This document shows positions 25,209 to 34,586 of a stretch of DNA of 64,000 nt, in pieces. This DNA comes from Desulfuromonadales bacterium. Lineage in GTDB: Bacteria > Desulfobacterota > JAENJC01. The notes below the pieces were generated by a model, which saw only the letters and a list, made by a program, of their open reading frames with translations, was not told the origin of the DNA and ran no database searches. Where the stretch lies: assembly GCA_919902985.1 (NCBI GenBank), contig CAKKSC010000017.1:1-64000 (forward strand), given 5' to 3'. How positions within the stretch are numbered: the first letter of the stretch is position 1; every line of letters starts with the position of its first letter. The position numbers and the translations under genes were made by a program.

Positions 25209-26801
25209 ATGGAAAAAAGGGCTGTCTTAGCCGTAGTTTTGTCTTTGCTGGTTTTATTAGGATATCAGTACATCTTTGCCCCAAAAGAGCAGATGGTTGC
25301 AGAAAAACCCGCATCCATTTCAGGGACCCATTCGATGCCAGCAGGGCCTGCAATTACTCAGACACCTGATTTAGAGCACCCGAAGGAGGAGGGGGCCACG
25401 CATCCCTCTCTCCCTCAGGGCGAGGGATTGGCTGCGAAGGACATCGTTGTTGAAACGGATACCATAAGGGTGGTTTTAAACACAAAAAGCGCCTCTGTTA
25501 AGAGCTGGATGCTGAAGAGGTATAAAGACAAGGTCAATGGAGCAGTTTCGGTAGAACTGGTTCCTCCAGGAAAGAGGCAGCTTGAACTTTTATCTACTGA
25601 GAACGGAAGCCACTTCCCTGACAATCTCATCTATATCTCAGACAAGGAGTCCCTGAACGGTGCAGGCAGCATAACATTTACTGCAATGAGGCCTGACGGG
25701 ACGAAGGTCAGAAAAACCTTTACATTTACAGAGAACAGCTACAAGGCTGGTTTAAAAGTGTCATATGAAAACACCGGCTCCTCTGTGACAACAGAGAGAC
25801 CCGCCCTTTCAATGTCTATAACTTCAAAGCTAGCGGACCGGGGTGTGCTCTTTCATGAGATGGCCTTTCTTTCGGGTAAAGACTTAAAGAGGATACATGC
25901 AGATAAGATAAAGGACGAGAAGGCCGGTTCTGGAGAGATAGAATGGGCCTATCTCGGAGACAAGTATTTTATTACCGCTGTAATGCCTACGAGTGGGGGC
26001 AATGCGGAGGTCTACTTTAAAAAGGTCGGTGAGGAGCTATTTGAGGCCAGCCTGTTCTTTGTACCGTTGCAGATCAAGCCGGGCGAGACAAAAGGGATGG
26101 AATATGGGCTATACTTTGGCCCAAAGGAAGTAGAGATACTTAAGGCGGCAGGGTCGAAACTGGAGAGGGCCATTGACCTTGGTTTTTTTGACCTTATCGC
26201 ATACCCCATGCTCCTCAGCTTCAAATGGATGTATGAGATAATTCCGAACTATGGGGTGGTGGTAATTCTGCTGACGGTTCTGATAAAGGTCCTGTTTTGG
26301 CCCTTATCCCAGAAGAGCTACAAGTCGATGAAAGACATGCAGAAGATCGCCCCATTGATGGAACAGATCAGGGAGAAATACAAGGACGACAAAGAGAAGT
26401 TGAACAGGGAGGTCATGGATTTGTACAAGAGGCACAAGGTAAACCCTCTTGGAGGTTGTCTCCCCATGATACTTCAGATACCTGTATTCTTTGCCCTGTA
26501 TGCTGTCCTTGGCGGCGCTGTGGAACTCAGGCACGCACCATTCATTTTTTGGATTACGGACCTTTCTGCAAAGGACCCATATTATGTTACGCCTGTCATC
26601 ATGGGAGCTACCATGTTTATACAGCAGAAGATGACGCCTTCAGCGACGGCGGACCCTATGCAACAGAAGGTCATGATGCTTATGCCTGTGATATTCACCT
26701 TTATGTTCCTGAATTTCTCTTCCGGCCTCGTGCTTTACTGGCTGGTTAACAACGTCCTTTCCATAGGACAGCAGCATTATGTAAACAAGTATATTAAGTG
26801 A
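25209..26801 (+). CDS. yidC: Membrane protein insertase YidC
   Basis: N-terminal TM plus periplasmic domain; KVLFWPLSQKSYKSMKDMQKIAPLMEQIREKY, HKVNPLGGCLPMILQIPVFFALY. Confidence 0.97.
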   Translation: MEKRAVLAVVLSLLVLLGYQYIFAPKEQMVAEKPASISGTHSMPAGPAITQTPDLEHPKEEGATHPSLPQGEGLAAKDIVVETDTIRVVLNTKSASVKSWMLKRYKDKVNGAVSVELVPPGKRQLELLSTENGSHFPDNLIYISDKESLNGAGSITFTAMRPDGTKVRKTFTFTENSYKAGLKVSYENTGSSVTTERPALSMSITSKLADRGVLFHEMAFLSGKDLKRIHADKIKDEKAGSGEIEWAYLGDKYFITAVMPTSGGNAEVYFKKVGEELFEASLFFVPLQIKPGETKGMEYGLYFGPKEVEILKAAGSKLERAIDLGFFDLIAYPMLLSFKWMYEIIPNYGVVVILLTVLIKVLFWPLSQKSYKSMKDMQKIAPLMEQIREKYKDDKEKLNREVMDLYKRHKVNPLGGCLPMILQIPVFFALYAVLGGAVELRHAPFIFWITDLSAKDPYYVTPVIMGATMFIQQKMTPSATADPMQQKVMMLMPVIFTFMFLNFSSGLVLYWLVNNVLSIGQQHYVNKYIK

Positions 26802-27151
26802 TGGACAAGACTAACAAGCTTCTTAAGAGCGTGGCGGAGTGCATCCTGGATGAGGAGGGCTCATTCTTTGCCGTAGTAAATGCGGACATGCTTGACCTTC
26901 CACTTGAGGGAACTCAGAGGATGATCCTTGGAGGGAAGGCAACCCCCTATCTGAGATTAACGGACGAAGGGATAGAAGCGGGACTTTCAATAAACCGCTT
27001 CCATTACGATGCCTTCATCCCGTGGCATGTTGTGAATGCTCTTGAAGGTGAACGCAAGGCCTTTTATTGCAAACGGGAAGGTGTTGATAAGGAAAAGAGA
27101 GAGGAAGAGGCGCAAAAGGAAAACAGGCACCTCAAAATAGTAAAAGATTAA
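26798..27151 (+). CDS. Hypothetical protein translationally coupled to yidC
   Basis: 117 aa; ATGA overlap with yidC; no recognised motif. Confidence 0.65.
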   Translation: MMDKTNKLLKSVAECILDEEGSFFAVVNADMLDLPLEGTQRMILGGKATPYLRLTDEGIEAGLSINRFHYDAFIPWHVVNALEGERKAFYCKREGVDKEKREEEAQKENRHLKIVKD

Positions 27152-27206
27152 TACCAGATTGCTTTCAAATATCTACTTTTAATATTAATGAAAGGTTACT
27201 TGGTAT
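27151..27206. repeat. ATACCAAGT-family inverted-repeat element, copy 1
   Basis: ATACCAGATTGCTTTCAAATATC...ATGAAAGGTTACTTGGTAT; compare 57715-57771 and 63959-64000. Confidence 0.75.
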
Positions 27207-27218
27207 AAGCAGGAGAGT

Positions 27219-28301
27219 TTGTTGGAACCGCTTGGACTGACCATAGGTAAAAAGAAGATACGGATCCCCATAATACAGGGCGGTATGGGTATCGGAGTTT
27301 CCAGGTCAGGCCTTGCCGGTGCAGTTGCAATAAACGGAGGGGTAGGAGTTATCGCCTCTGTTGCACTTGGGCTTATCTCTCCTTATTTCAAAAAGAAATC
27401 TGACTATTATGAGGCAAACAAGCTGGCACTCAGGGACGAGGTGAGAAAGGCCAGGGAGATAGCTGGAGATGGCGTAATAGGCGTAAACTGCATGGTTGCA
27501 ATAACCGATTATGAGGATATGGTAAGGGTCTCTGTTGAAAATGGCGCAGACATGATCATATCAGGCGCAGGCCTCCCCACATCCCTTCCGGCCTTGACAA
27601 AGGGGTACCCTGATGTCGCCCTTGTTCCCATAGTCTCTTCAGTCAAGGCAGCCCAGGTCATAATCAAGAAGTGGGAGAGGAGTTTCAGCCGCATACCTGA
27701 CGCCATAATTTATGAACATCCCAAGTATGCTGGCGGACACCTTGGCGCCTCACATGATGAATTGGAGCACCCCAAATACGATTTTCAGGCTGTTATCCCG
27801 GACCTTGTCGAGGCCGTCAAACCGTTTGGGAAGATACCGGTCATTGCGGCCGGCGGGATCTGGAATACAAATGACATAAAAATGGTAATGGCCCTTGGGT
27901 CATCCGGCGTTCAGATGGCCTCACGGTTTGTATGCACATATGAGTGCGATGCAGACATAAGATTTAAGGAGATATACATATCTGCCGGGGAGGAAGATCT
28001 GGCTATAGTCCACAGCCCGGTGGGGTTGCCTGGCAGGGCCATAAACACAGCATTCATGAAGACTGGAAAAAAAGCCAAAGGGAAGGGATGCATGGCCAAC
28101 TGCCTCAAGGTATGCGCCAAGAGGGATACAGGTGAGGATTTCTGCATAGCCCTGGCCCTCAGGAACGCCGTAACCGGAGACATCAAAAACGGCCTCTTCT
28201 TTGCCGGTACCAATGCTCCCAAGAGCAGCAAGATGGTCTCTGTAGCTGAACTTATGGAAGAGCTGTCAGAGGGGTTTGCCCCCTCCCTTAATCAAGGTTA
28301 A
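27219..28301 (+). CDS. Nitronate monooxygenase / 2-nitropropane dioxygenase-like FMN enzyme
   Basis: IPIIQGGMGIGVSRSGLAGAVAINGGVGVI, PVIAAGGIWNTNDIKMVMALGSSGVQMASRFVCTYE (possible upstream non-ATG start). Confidence 0.92.
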   Translation: MLEPLGLTIGKKKIRIPIIQGGMGIGVSRSGLAGAVAINGGVGVIASVALGLISPYFKKKSDYYEANKLALRDEVRKAREIAGDGVIGVNCMVAITDYEDMVRVSVENGADMIISGAGLPTSLPALTKGYPDVALVPIVSSVKAAQVIIKKWERSFSRIPDAIIYEHPKYAGGHLGASHDELEHPKYDFQAVIPDLVEAVKPFGKIPVIAAGGIWNTNDIKMVMALGSSGVQMASRFVCTYECDADIRFKEIYISAGEEDLAIVHSPVGLPGRAINTAFMKTGKKAKGKGCMANCLKVCAKRDTGEDFCIALALRNAVTGDIKNGLFFAGTNAPKSSKMVSVAELMEELSEGFAPSLNQG

Positions 28302-28380
28302 GCCCTATCCTGTCGAACCACAAAAGATAGTTTTGCAAGAGGCTCATTATTACAGTAGCTTTCTATCATGGGTAGGAAAA

Positions 28381-28944
28381 TTACACAACAGACCTGAATG
28401 CAGGGAGCCTCTTTATATGCCGAACGAGGAACTCTCCTCCTATCCCGTTCACGATACCTGTTGCAAGTCCGAAACCCAGGAATACGGGCAGGAGCATAAA
28501 TATTTCCGAATGTCTTATGAACAGGGCGTAGACCGTAACAACCTGAGCCAGGTTGCTTGCGTATGCCCCAAGGACGCTTATCCCGACAAGGCTAAAAATA
28601 CCTTTAAAAAACCTGTGCGAGACTCCCATAACCACGGTGCTGGCTATCCCGCCGGAGAGGCCTATAAAGAATGATGGGGTCAGGAAGGTCCCTATAATAA
28701 GGGAACCCACCATTACCCTGAGGAAGGCAACCGTCAAACCTGCCCAAAAGTCATATAAGGATATAGCAGTAATGGTGAGTATATTGGCAAACCCGAACTT
28801 GAGCCATGGAACCGGGGTCGGAATGACGGCCTCTATGGTGTGGACAGCGGATGCCAGGGCCACAAGGAGTGCCAGGTGGGTATTCCTCCTTACCCTTTCA
28901 AGGTCTGATCCATTTTCAGCGTGTAACAGCATCATAATCCCCAT
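28381..28944 (-). CDS. Gx transporter family protein (heptaprenyl diphosphate synthase component I-like)
   Basis: LALLVALASAVHTIEAVIPTPVPWLKFGFANILTITAI. Confidence 0.85.
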   Translation of the reverse strand: MGIMMLLHAENGSDLERVRRNTHLALLVALASAVHTIEAVIPTPVPWLKFGFANILTITAISLYDFWAGLTVAFLRVMVGSLIIGTFLTPSFFIGLSGGIASTVVMGVSHRFFKGIFSLVGISVLGAYASNLAQVVTVYALFIRHSEIFMLLPVFLGFGLATGIVNGIGGEFLVRHIKRLPAFRSVV

Positions 28945-29362
28945 CGCCTCCCAGCACCCTTATTACAACCTTGTTGGGAAGGCATGCAGCAATCTGGCCG
29001 TTCTTGCCGATCTCGCCCTGATGGACGCATACCTTATTCCTGCATGGGGAAGATAAAAATGAGGCCTTTCCGTCCCTGATAGATATCTTGCTGGCGCCCA
29101 GAACACCTTTTACATCAATAACGCTGTCCTTTTTGAGCAAGTACGTTCCGACTTGCTTCCCGTCAGCCTCAATCTTAACCTCCACCCCCTGCCTTCCACC
29201 ACTTGCCATGGAGTAACTGAAGATAGTAAGAATGGCAAGAAAGGCAATGAGTACCTTGTCGGCGATTGTGAACATGCTTAAGAGGATAGCAGAATGGGCC
29301 TCTTCTATCAAGGAATTTATCTCTTTAAATGGCAGCGCATGCCCATAATTTCTAACGAACAA
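28916..29362 (-). CDS. NusG domain II-containing membrane-anchored protein
   Basis: SSPCRNKVCVHQGEIGKNGQIAACLPNKVVIRV; commonly precedes a Gx transporter gene. Confidence 0.85.
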   Translation of the reverse strand: MFVRNYGHALPFKEINSLIEEAHSAILLSMFTIADKVLIAFLAILTIFSYSMASGGRQGVEVKIEADGKQVGTYLLKKDSVIDVKGVLGASKISIRDGKASFLSSPCRNKVCVHQGEIGKNGQIAACLPNKVVIRVLGGDGDYDAVTR

Positions 29363-29377
29363 TCAACCTTTTTCTCC

Positions 29378-29406
29378 TTGACAAAAAGGGAAAGTTAAAT
29401 TATCTT
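29378..29406 (+). promoter_or_regulatory. Sigma70-like promoter for the nuo operon
   Basis: TTGACA (29378-29383), 17-nt spacer, TATCTT (29401-29406), upstream of nuoA. Confidence 0.6.
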
Positions 29407-29483
29407 TATCGAACTTTATGACCGAGGGCATGATTCAGGCCGATTTCCCGATTGATCTGATAATATTAAATTAGGGGGATGAT

Positions 29484-29837
29484 ATGATAAACTACCTACC
29501 AATACTATCCCTCTTTGTCCTTGCAGTGACGTTTGCATTCGGCACCATCCTTGCGTCACATCTTATAGGGCCTAAAAACCCTTACAGAGAAAAACTCTCC
29601 CCTTATGAATGCGGTATGCCTCCTGTCGGCAATACAAAAGAGAGGTTCCCGATAAAATTCTATATCATAGCTATGTTATTTATAATATTTGATATTGAAG
29701 GTGTATTCATGATTCCATGGGCCGTTGTATTTAAGAGACTAGGGATGTTTGGGCTCATTGAGATGGGCGTATTCATCGCTATCCTTCTGATAGGTCTTGC
29801 CTATGTATGGAAGAAAGGGGCGCTGGAATGGGAATAG
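29484..29837 (+). CDS. nuoA: NADH-quinone oxidoreductase subunit A
   Basis: [40 protein letters not shown]. Confidence 0.96.
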   Translation: MINYLPILSLFVLAVTFAFGTILASHLIGPKNPYREKLSPYECGMPPVGNTKERFPIKFYIIAMLFIIFDIEGVFMIPWAVVFKRLGMFGLIEMGVFIAILLIGLAYVWKKGALEWE

Positions 29838-30322
29838 AACAGGCACTCGGCAAGCTTGGCGATAATGTTGTAGTTACCTCTGCGGAGAAGGTCATAAACT
29901 GGTCACGTCGTTCATCCCTGTGGCCCATGACCTTCGGTCTAGCGTGCTGCGCTATAGAGATGATAGCCATGGTCTCCGCAAGATATGATATATCGAGGTT
30001 CGGGGCCGAGGTATTCAGGGGGACCCCTAGGCAGTCTGATTTAATGATAGTCGCAGGGACTGTAACGAAGAAGATGGCCCCTGCGTTAAGGGCTGTTTAT
30101 GACCAGATGCCTGAGCCGCGCTATGTGATATCCATGGGTAGCTGTGCGAGCACAGGCAACATCTTTAATACATATTCAGTTGTCCAGGGAGTTGATGAGG
30201 TAGTCCCTGTGGATGTCTATATCCCAGGTTGTCCGCCATGCCCGGAGGCGCTTATATATGGGATCATGAAGCTCCAGGAGAAGATTGACAAGGAACACTC
30301 ATTAAGAACTAAAAAGGCTTAA
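29828..30322 (+). CDS. nuoB: NADH-quinone oxidoreductase subunit B
   Basis: [62 protein letters not shown]; start at ATG 29828. Confidence 0.97.
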   Translation: MGIEQALGKLGDNVVVTSAEKVINWSRRSSLWPMTFGLACCAIEMIAMVSARYDISRFGAEVFRGTPRQSDLMIVAGTVTKKMAPALRAVYDQMPEPRYVISMGSCASTGNIFNTYSVVQGVDEVVPVDVYIPGCPPCPEALIYGIMKLQEKIDKEHSLRTKKA

Positions 30323-30402
30323 AAATAAATTTAGACACAGATTTCACAGATAAATCATAATAAATCAGTGTGAAACAGTGTCAAAAGATGTAAGGAAGAG
30401 AA

Positions 30403-30855
30403 ATGTCAGAGATGGTGGTCGAAAAATTGAAAAAAAGGTTTTCTGCTTCGGTGTTGGATTCTTATTCATTCCGGGACGAGAACACCGTAGTCATAAAGAA
30501 AGAGGATTTAGTTGCGATCTGCAGATATCTAAAAAGCGACCCTGAGCTATCCTTTGATTTCCTTTCCGACCTCTGCGGTGTTGATTATATGGGGAGGGAA
30601 CCGAGGTTTGAAGTGGTCTACCATCTCTTCTCCATAAACAAGCACCACAGGATACGGCTCAAGGCAATGGTTGGAGAAGGGGAAAAGATATCTTCAGTAG
30701 TTGGACTATGGAGCACTGCAGACTGGCATGAGAGAGAGGCCTTTGACATGTACGGGATAATTTTTGAAGGTCACCCAAACCTGACCAGGATTTTGATGCC
30801 TGAAAACTGGGACGGTCACCCTTTAAGGAAGGATTATCCGCTAAAAGGAAGATAG
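30403..30855 (+). CDS. nuoC: NADH-quinone oxidoreductase subunit C
   Basis: WHEREAFDMYGIIFEGHPNLTRILMPENWDGHPLRKDYPLKG. Confidence 0.96.
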   Translation: MSEMVVEKLKKRFSASVLDSYSFRDENTVVIKKEDLVAICRYLKSDPELSFDFLSDLCGVDYMGREPRFEVVYHLFSINKHHRIRLKAMVGEGEKISSVVGLWSTADWHEREAFDMYGIIFEGHPNLTRILMPENWDGHPLRKDYPLKGR

Positions 30856-30861
30856 GTTTAG

Positions 30862-32037
30862 ATGGCTGAAACAAAGAACATGATACTTAATATGGGTCCC
30901 CAGCACCCCAGCACCCACGGGGTTCTGAGGCTTATACTTGAGCTTGACGGCGAGACTGTTGTAAAGCTCACCCCTGAAATAGGGTACCTCCACAGGGGGG
31001 TCGAGAAGCTCGGCGAGAACCTTACATATCACCAGTTTATTCCCCTGACGGACAGAGAAGACTACATCGCCTCCCTCTCCAACAACCTTGCATATTGTAT
31101 GACTGTTGAGAAGCTCCTCGGGATGGAAGTTCCGCCGCGGGCCATGGTTGCCCGTGTATTGCTTACGGAGCTCCAGAGAATAGCCAGCCACCTTATATGG
31201 CTTGGCACCTTCGGTCTTGATATCGGGGCCATGAGCCTATTCTTCTATTGTATGAGGGAAAGGGAAACTATCCTTGACATGTTTGAGGCGTGTGCAGGGG
31301 CAAGGCTTACCATCAACTATTTCAGGATAGGCGGAATTGCAAAGGACCTCCCTGAAGGGTTTGAGAAACGGGTCAGGGACTTCATAGACATATTACCAGA
31401 AAAGATGAAGAACGACTACGAGCGTATCTTCCAGGACAACAAGATAGTCAGGATAAGGACGGAAGGTGTTGGCATCATATCTAAAGAAGATGCCGTAGAC
31501 CTCGGTTTAAGCGGACCGCTGCTCCGGGCATGCGGCGTTCCCTGGGACATAAGGAAATCGAATCCATATTGCGGATATGAGACCTACGAATTTGATATCC
31601 CTACAGGCAAGACAGGGGATGTCTTTGACAGGTACCTGGTTAGGATGGAAGAGATGAGACAGTCCCTGAAGATAGTGCAACAGGCACTGGATAGGCTTCC
31701 AGGCGGCGCTTTTCTTGCCGATGACCCGAAGATATGCCTCCCTCCCAAGCAGAAAGTAATGACAGAGATGGAGTCGTTGATCCACCACTTCAAGATAGTA
31801 TCCGAAGGGTTTGATCCTCCCGTCGGTGAGGTTTACCACAGCATAGAGACGCCAAGGGGAGAACTCGGCTTCTACATAGTATCCGACGGTAGTAATAAGC
31901 CGTACAGGCTAAGATTCAGACCCCCTTCGTTTGTAAATTTGGAATCCCTCGCAAAAATGGCTGAGGGAAAACTGATAGGCGACCTGATTGCCATAATAGG
32001 CGCGCTTGATCCTGTTATGGGGGAGGTAGACAGGTAA
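30862..32037 (+). CDS. nuoD: NADH-quinone oxidoreductase subunit D
   Basis: MGPQHPSTHGVLRLILELDGE, ETPRGELGFYIVSDGSNKPYRLRFRPPSF. Confidence 0.97.
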   Translation: MAETKNMILNMGPQHPSTHGVLRLILELDGETVVKLTPEIGYLHRGVEKLGENLTYHQFIPLTDREDYIASLSNNLAYCMTVEKLLGMEVPPRAMVARVLLTELQRIASHLIWLGTFGLDIGAMSLFFYCMRERETILDMFEACAGARLTINYFRIGGIAKDLPEGFEKRVRDFIDILPEKMKNDYERIFQDNKIVRIRTEGVGIISKEDAVDLGLSGPLLRACGVPWDIRKSNPYCGYETYEFDIPTGKTGDVFDRYLVRMEEMRQSLKIVQQALDRLPGGAFLADDPKICLPPKQKVMTEMESLIHHFKIVSEGFDPPVGEVYHSIETPRGELGFYIVSDGSNKPYRLRFRPPSFVNLESLAKMAEGKLIGDLIAIIGALDPVMGEVDR

Positions 32038-33026
32038 TGACTGAATTTGTCACAATAATGATAGTAAAGATGGTTGTCATATTTGCCGCAGTGATGGGGA
32101 CCATGACTTATATAACCCTGGCGGAGAGAAAGATTCTCGGCTACATGCAGATAAGACCGGGCCCGAACAGGGTGGGGCCGTGGGGGCTTTTGCAACCCAT
32201 AGCTGATGGGATAAAGCTATTTCTCAAGGAAGACATAATACCTGACAAGGCATCTAAAGCAGTATTTGTTATAGCGCCCGCCATGGCCTTGATACCTGCG
32301 GTCATGACCATCGCAGTAGTTCCGTTTGGCCCTACAGTTACTATTCTGGGTAGACCTGTTGATATATATATGGCGGACCTAAATATTGGCATCCTCTACA
32401 TATTTGCCGTTTCTTCAATTGGTGTATACGGTATAGTACTGGCAGGATGGGCATCCGAGAGCAAGTATTCCCTTTTGGGCGGACTAAGGGCTTCAGCCCA
32501 GATGATAAGCTATGAGCTTTCCATGGGATTTGCAATAGTCGGCGTCATTATGATGTCGCAGTCTCTCTCCATGGTAAAGATTATTGAGGCCCAGCAAGGG
32601 GTATGGTTCATAGTCCCTCAGTTATTTGGTTTTATAATCTATATTACTGCCGCCATGGCAGAGCTTAACAGGACGCCGTTTGACCTGCCTGAGGGAGAAT
32701 CGGAGCTGGTGGCCGGTTACTTTACGGAGTACAGCAGTATGAAATACGCAATGTTCATGCTGGCCGAATATATCAATATCATCACTGTGTCGGGTATAGT
32801 TACTACCCTTTATCTTGGCGGATGGAGCGGACCTGTATTGCCCCCATTGCTCTGGTTTGTCATAAAACTTCTTGCAGTAGTTTTCTTTATGATATGGGTG
32901 AGGGCTACAGTCCCAAGGTTAAGGTACGACCAATTGATGACATTAGGATGGAAGGTGTTGCTGCCTGCATCTATTGTTAACATCCTGTTGACGCCGATAA
33001 TTATGAAGATTTTCGGGTATTTGTAA
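32037..33026 (+). CDS. nuoH: NADH-quinone oxidoreductase subunit H
   Basis: ERKILGYMQIRPGPNRVGPWGLLQPIADGIKLFLKED. Confidence 0.97.
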   Translation: MTEFVTIMIVKMVVIFAAVMGTMTYITLAERKILGYMQIRPGPNRVGPWGLLQPIADGIKLFLKEDIIPDKASKAVFVIAPAMALIPAVMTIAVVPFGPTVTILGRPVDIYMADLNIGILYIFAVSSIGVYGIVLAGWASESKYSLLGGLRASAQMISYELSMGFAIVGVIMMSQSLSMVKIIEAQQGVWFIVPQLFGFIIYITAAMAELNRTPFDLPEGESELVAGYFTEYSSMKYAMFMLAEYINIITVSGIVTTLYLGGWSGPVLPPLLWFVIKLLAVVFFMIWVRATVPRLRYDQLMTLGWKVLLPASIVNILLTPIIMKIFGYL

Positions 33027-33042
33027 ACGCCCCCGCCTTCGC

Positions 33043-33075
33043 ACCTCCTCTTTAGTAAAGAGGGGGTCAGGGGGA
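33043..33075. repeat. Palindromic CCTCTTTA-G-TAAAGAGG element
   Basis: cctcctctttagtaaagagggggtcaggggg; related palindromes near 51124, 53412 and 55339. Confidence 0.6.
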
Positions 33076-33137
33076 GTTAGTCTTCTGTGGTTACGGTTTG
33101 TATTTTTTGGTATACGTAAAAAGCTTATGGAGTTGTT

Positions 33138-33542
33138 ATGTTAAAAGCTCTTGCAGAGGGTTTAAGTGTAACCCTCAAACACATGTTTAAGAAGAGAAAC
33201 ACAGTCCAATATCCGGAACAAAGGAGAGAGTACTCTCCGAGATTCAGGGGGAAGCATAAGCTCAACAGAAACGAGGACGGAAGCGAGAAGTGTGTTGGAT
33301 GCTATCTTTGCGCTGTAGTATGCCCTTCCCAGTGCATTAGCCTTCAGGCTGGAGAAAATGAGCATGGAAAAAGATATGCGGAATGGTACAAGATACAGAT
33401 GGGCCGCTGTCTCTTTTGTGGTTTTTGTGTTGAGGCGTGCCCTGTTGAGGCGTTGGATATGACCGGATTCTACGAGATGTCATGTTATGGCAGGGACGGT
33501 CTGGTTTACGAGAAAAAAGATCTGTTAGTTCCTAAAAAATGA
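33138..33542 (+). CDS. nuoI: NADH-quinone oxidoreductase subunit I, 2x[4Fe-4S]
   Basis: CVGCYLCAVVCPSQCI and CLFCGFCVEACPVEAL. Confidence 0.96.
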   Translation: MLKALAEGLSVTLKHMFKKRNTVQYPEQRREYSPRFRGKHKLNRNEDGSEKCVGCYLCAVVCPSQCISLQAGENEHGKRYAEWYKIQMGRCLFCGFCVEACPVEALDMTGFYEMSCYGRDGLVYEKKDLLVPKK

Positions 33543-33692
33543 ACGTATTGCAGAGAGACACAACGAAAAGCAGGCGCTTCCAGGCGAGAACGCAAAATTA
33601 GCATAATATTTTATATTAAAAGTTTTTTCTCTGCGACCTTCGCGTTTTTGCGATGATATAGAAGCAAGAATTTTTAAAAACTGGGGTTAAAG

Positions 33693-34211
33693 ATGGAATT
33701 GATTCTATTTTATATATTCGGTGGGATTGCAATAATAGCATCCCTTGGTCTTGTTACAGGGAAGAATCCGGTTCATTCAGCCCTCTTTATGGTTGTAGTT
33801 TTTTTTGTAGTTGCTGCACTGTTTGTACTGCTCGGGGCCGAGTTCCTTGCAGCAGCCCAGATATTAGTATATGCCGGGGCCATAATGGTCCTTTTCCTAT
33901 TTGTCATCATGCTGCTGAGGCTCCAGAAGGAGGAGCTGAGAAACACCTCAAGGCACGCATTCCAAAAGTTCTTTGGGATAGTGCTGAGCCTGGTATTCGC
34001 ATTTCAGGTAATAATGATATTTAGAGGTGGTTTTTTTAAAGGCGCCAAGGGGAATTTTCCACCTGATGCAGTCAAAGGTTTTGGAGGGAATACTGAGGCA
34101 GTGGCAGCGGTATTATTTACCGACTATCTCTTCCCGTTCGAACTGACATCAGCCATCCTTTTGATGGCGATGGTTGGCGCAGTTGTGCTTACAAAGAAGG
34201 AGCTTAAGTAA
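33693..34211 (+). CDS. nuoJ: NADH-quinone oxidoreductase subunit J
   Basis: [23 protein letters not shown]. Confidence 0.95.
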   Translation: MELILFYIFGGIAIIASLGLVTGKNPVHSALFMVVVFFVVAALFVLLGAEFLAAAQILVYAGAIMVLFLFVIMLLRLQKEELRNTSRHAFQKFFGIVLSLVFAFQVIMIFRGGFFKGAKGNFPPDAVKGFGGNTEAVAAVLFTDYLFPFELTSAILLMAMVGAVVLTKKELK

Positions 34212-34513
34212 TGGTGCCTCAGGAACATTACCTTGTGTTAAGCGCAATCCTGTTCGCGATAGGGGCCATAGGCGTCCTGGTACGCAGAAATGCGATCGTT
34301 ATATTCATGTGCATAGAGCTTATGCTGAATGCCGTAAATGTCTCCCTTGTAGCATTTTCAAAACAGATGAACTCCATGGATGGCCAGGTCTTTGTCTTCT
34401 TTATCATGACAGTTGCAGCAGCAGAGGCAGCCATTGGCCTTGCGATAATGGTTTCTCTGTTCAGGAACAAAGAGACGTTGAATGTGGATGAGATAAATCT
34501 GATGAAGTGGTGA
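34211..34513 (+). CDS. nuoK: NADH-quinone oxidoreductase subunit K
   Basis: [43 protein letters not shown]. Confidence 0.96.
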   Translation: MVPQEHYLVLSAILFAIGAIGVLVRRNAIVIFMCIELMLNAVNVSLVAFSKQMNSMDGQVFVFFIMTVAAAEAAIGLAIMVSLFRNKETLNVDEINLMKW

Positions 34514-34586
34514 CTACTATACTATATGATACATGCCGACATAAACCTATCATCAAGGTTTCTTTTTAATAGAATGGAGCGTAATC

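Noticed and set aside
26798-27151. jag/KhpB, expected after yidC
   Set aside because: No KH/R3H motif in the translation.
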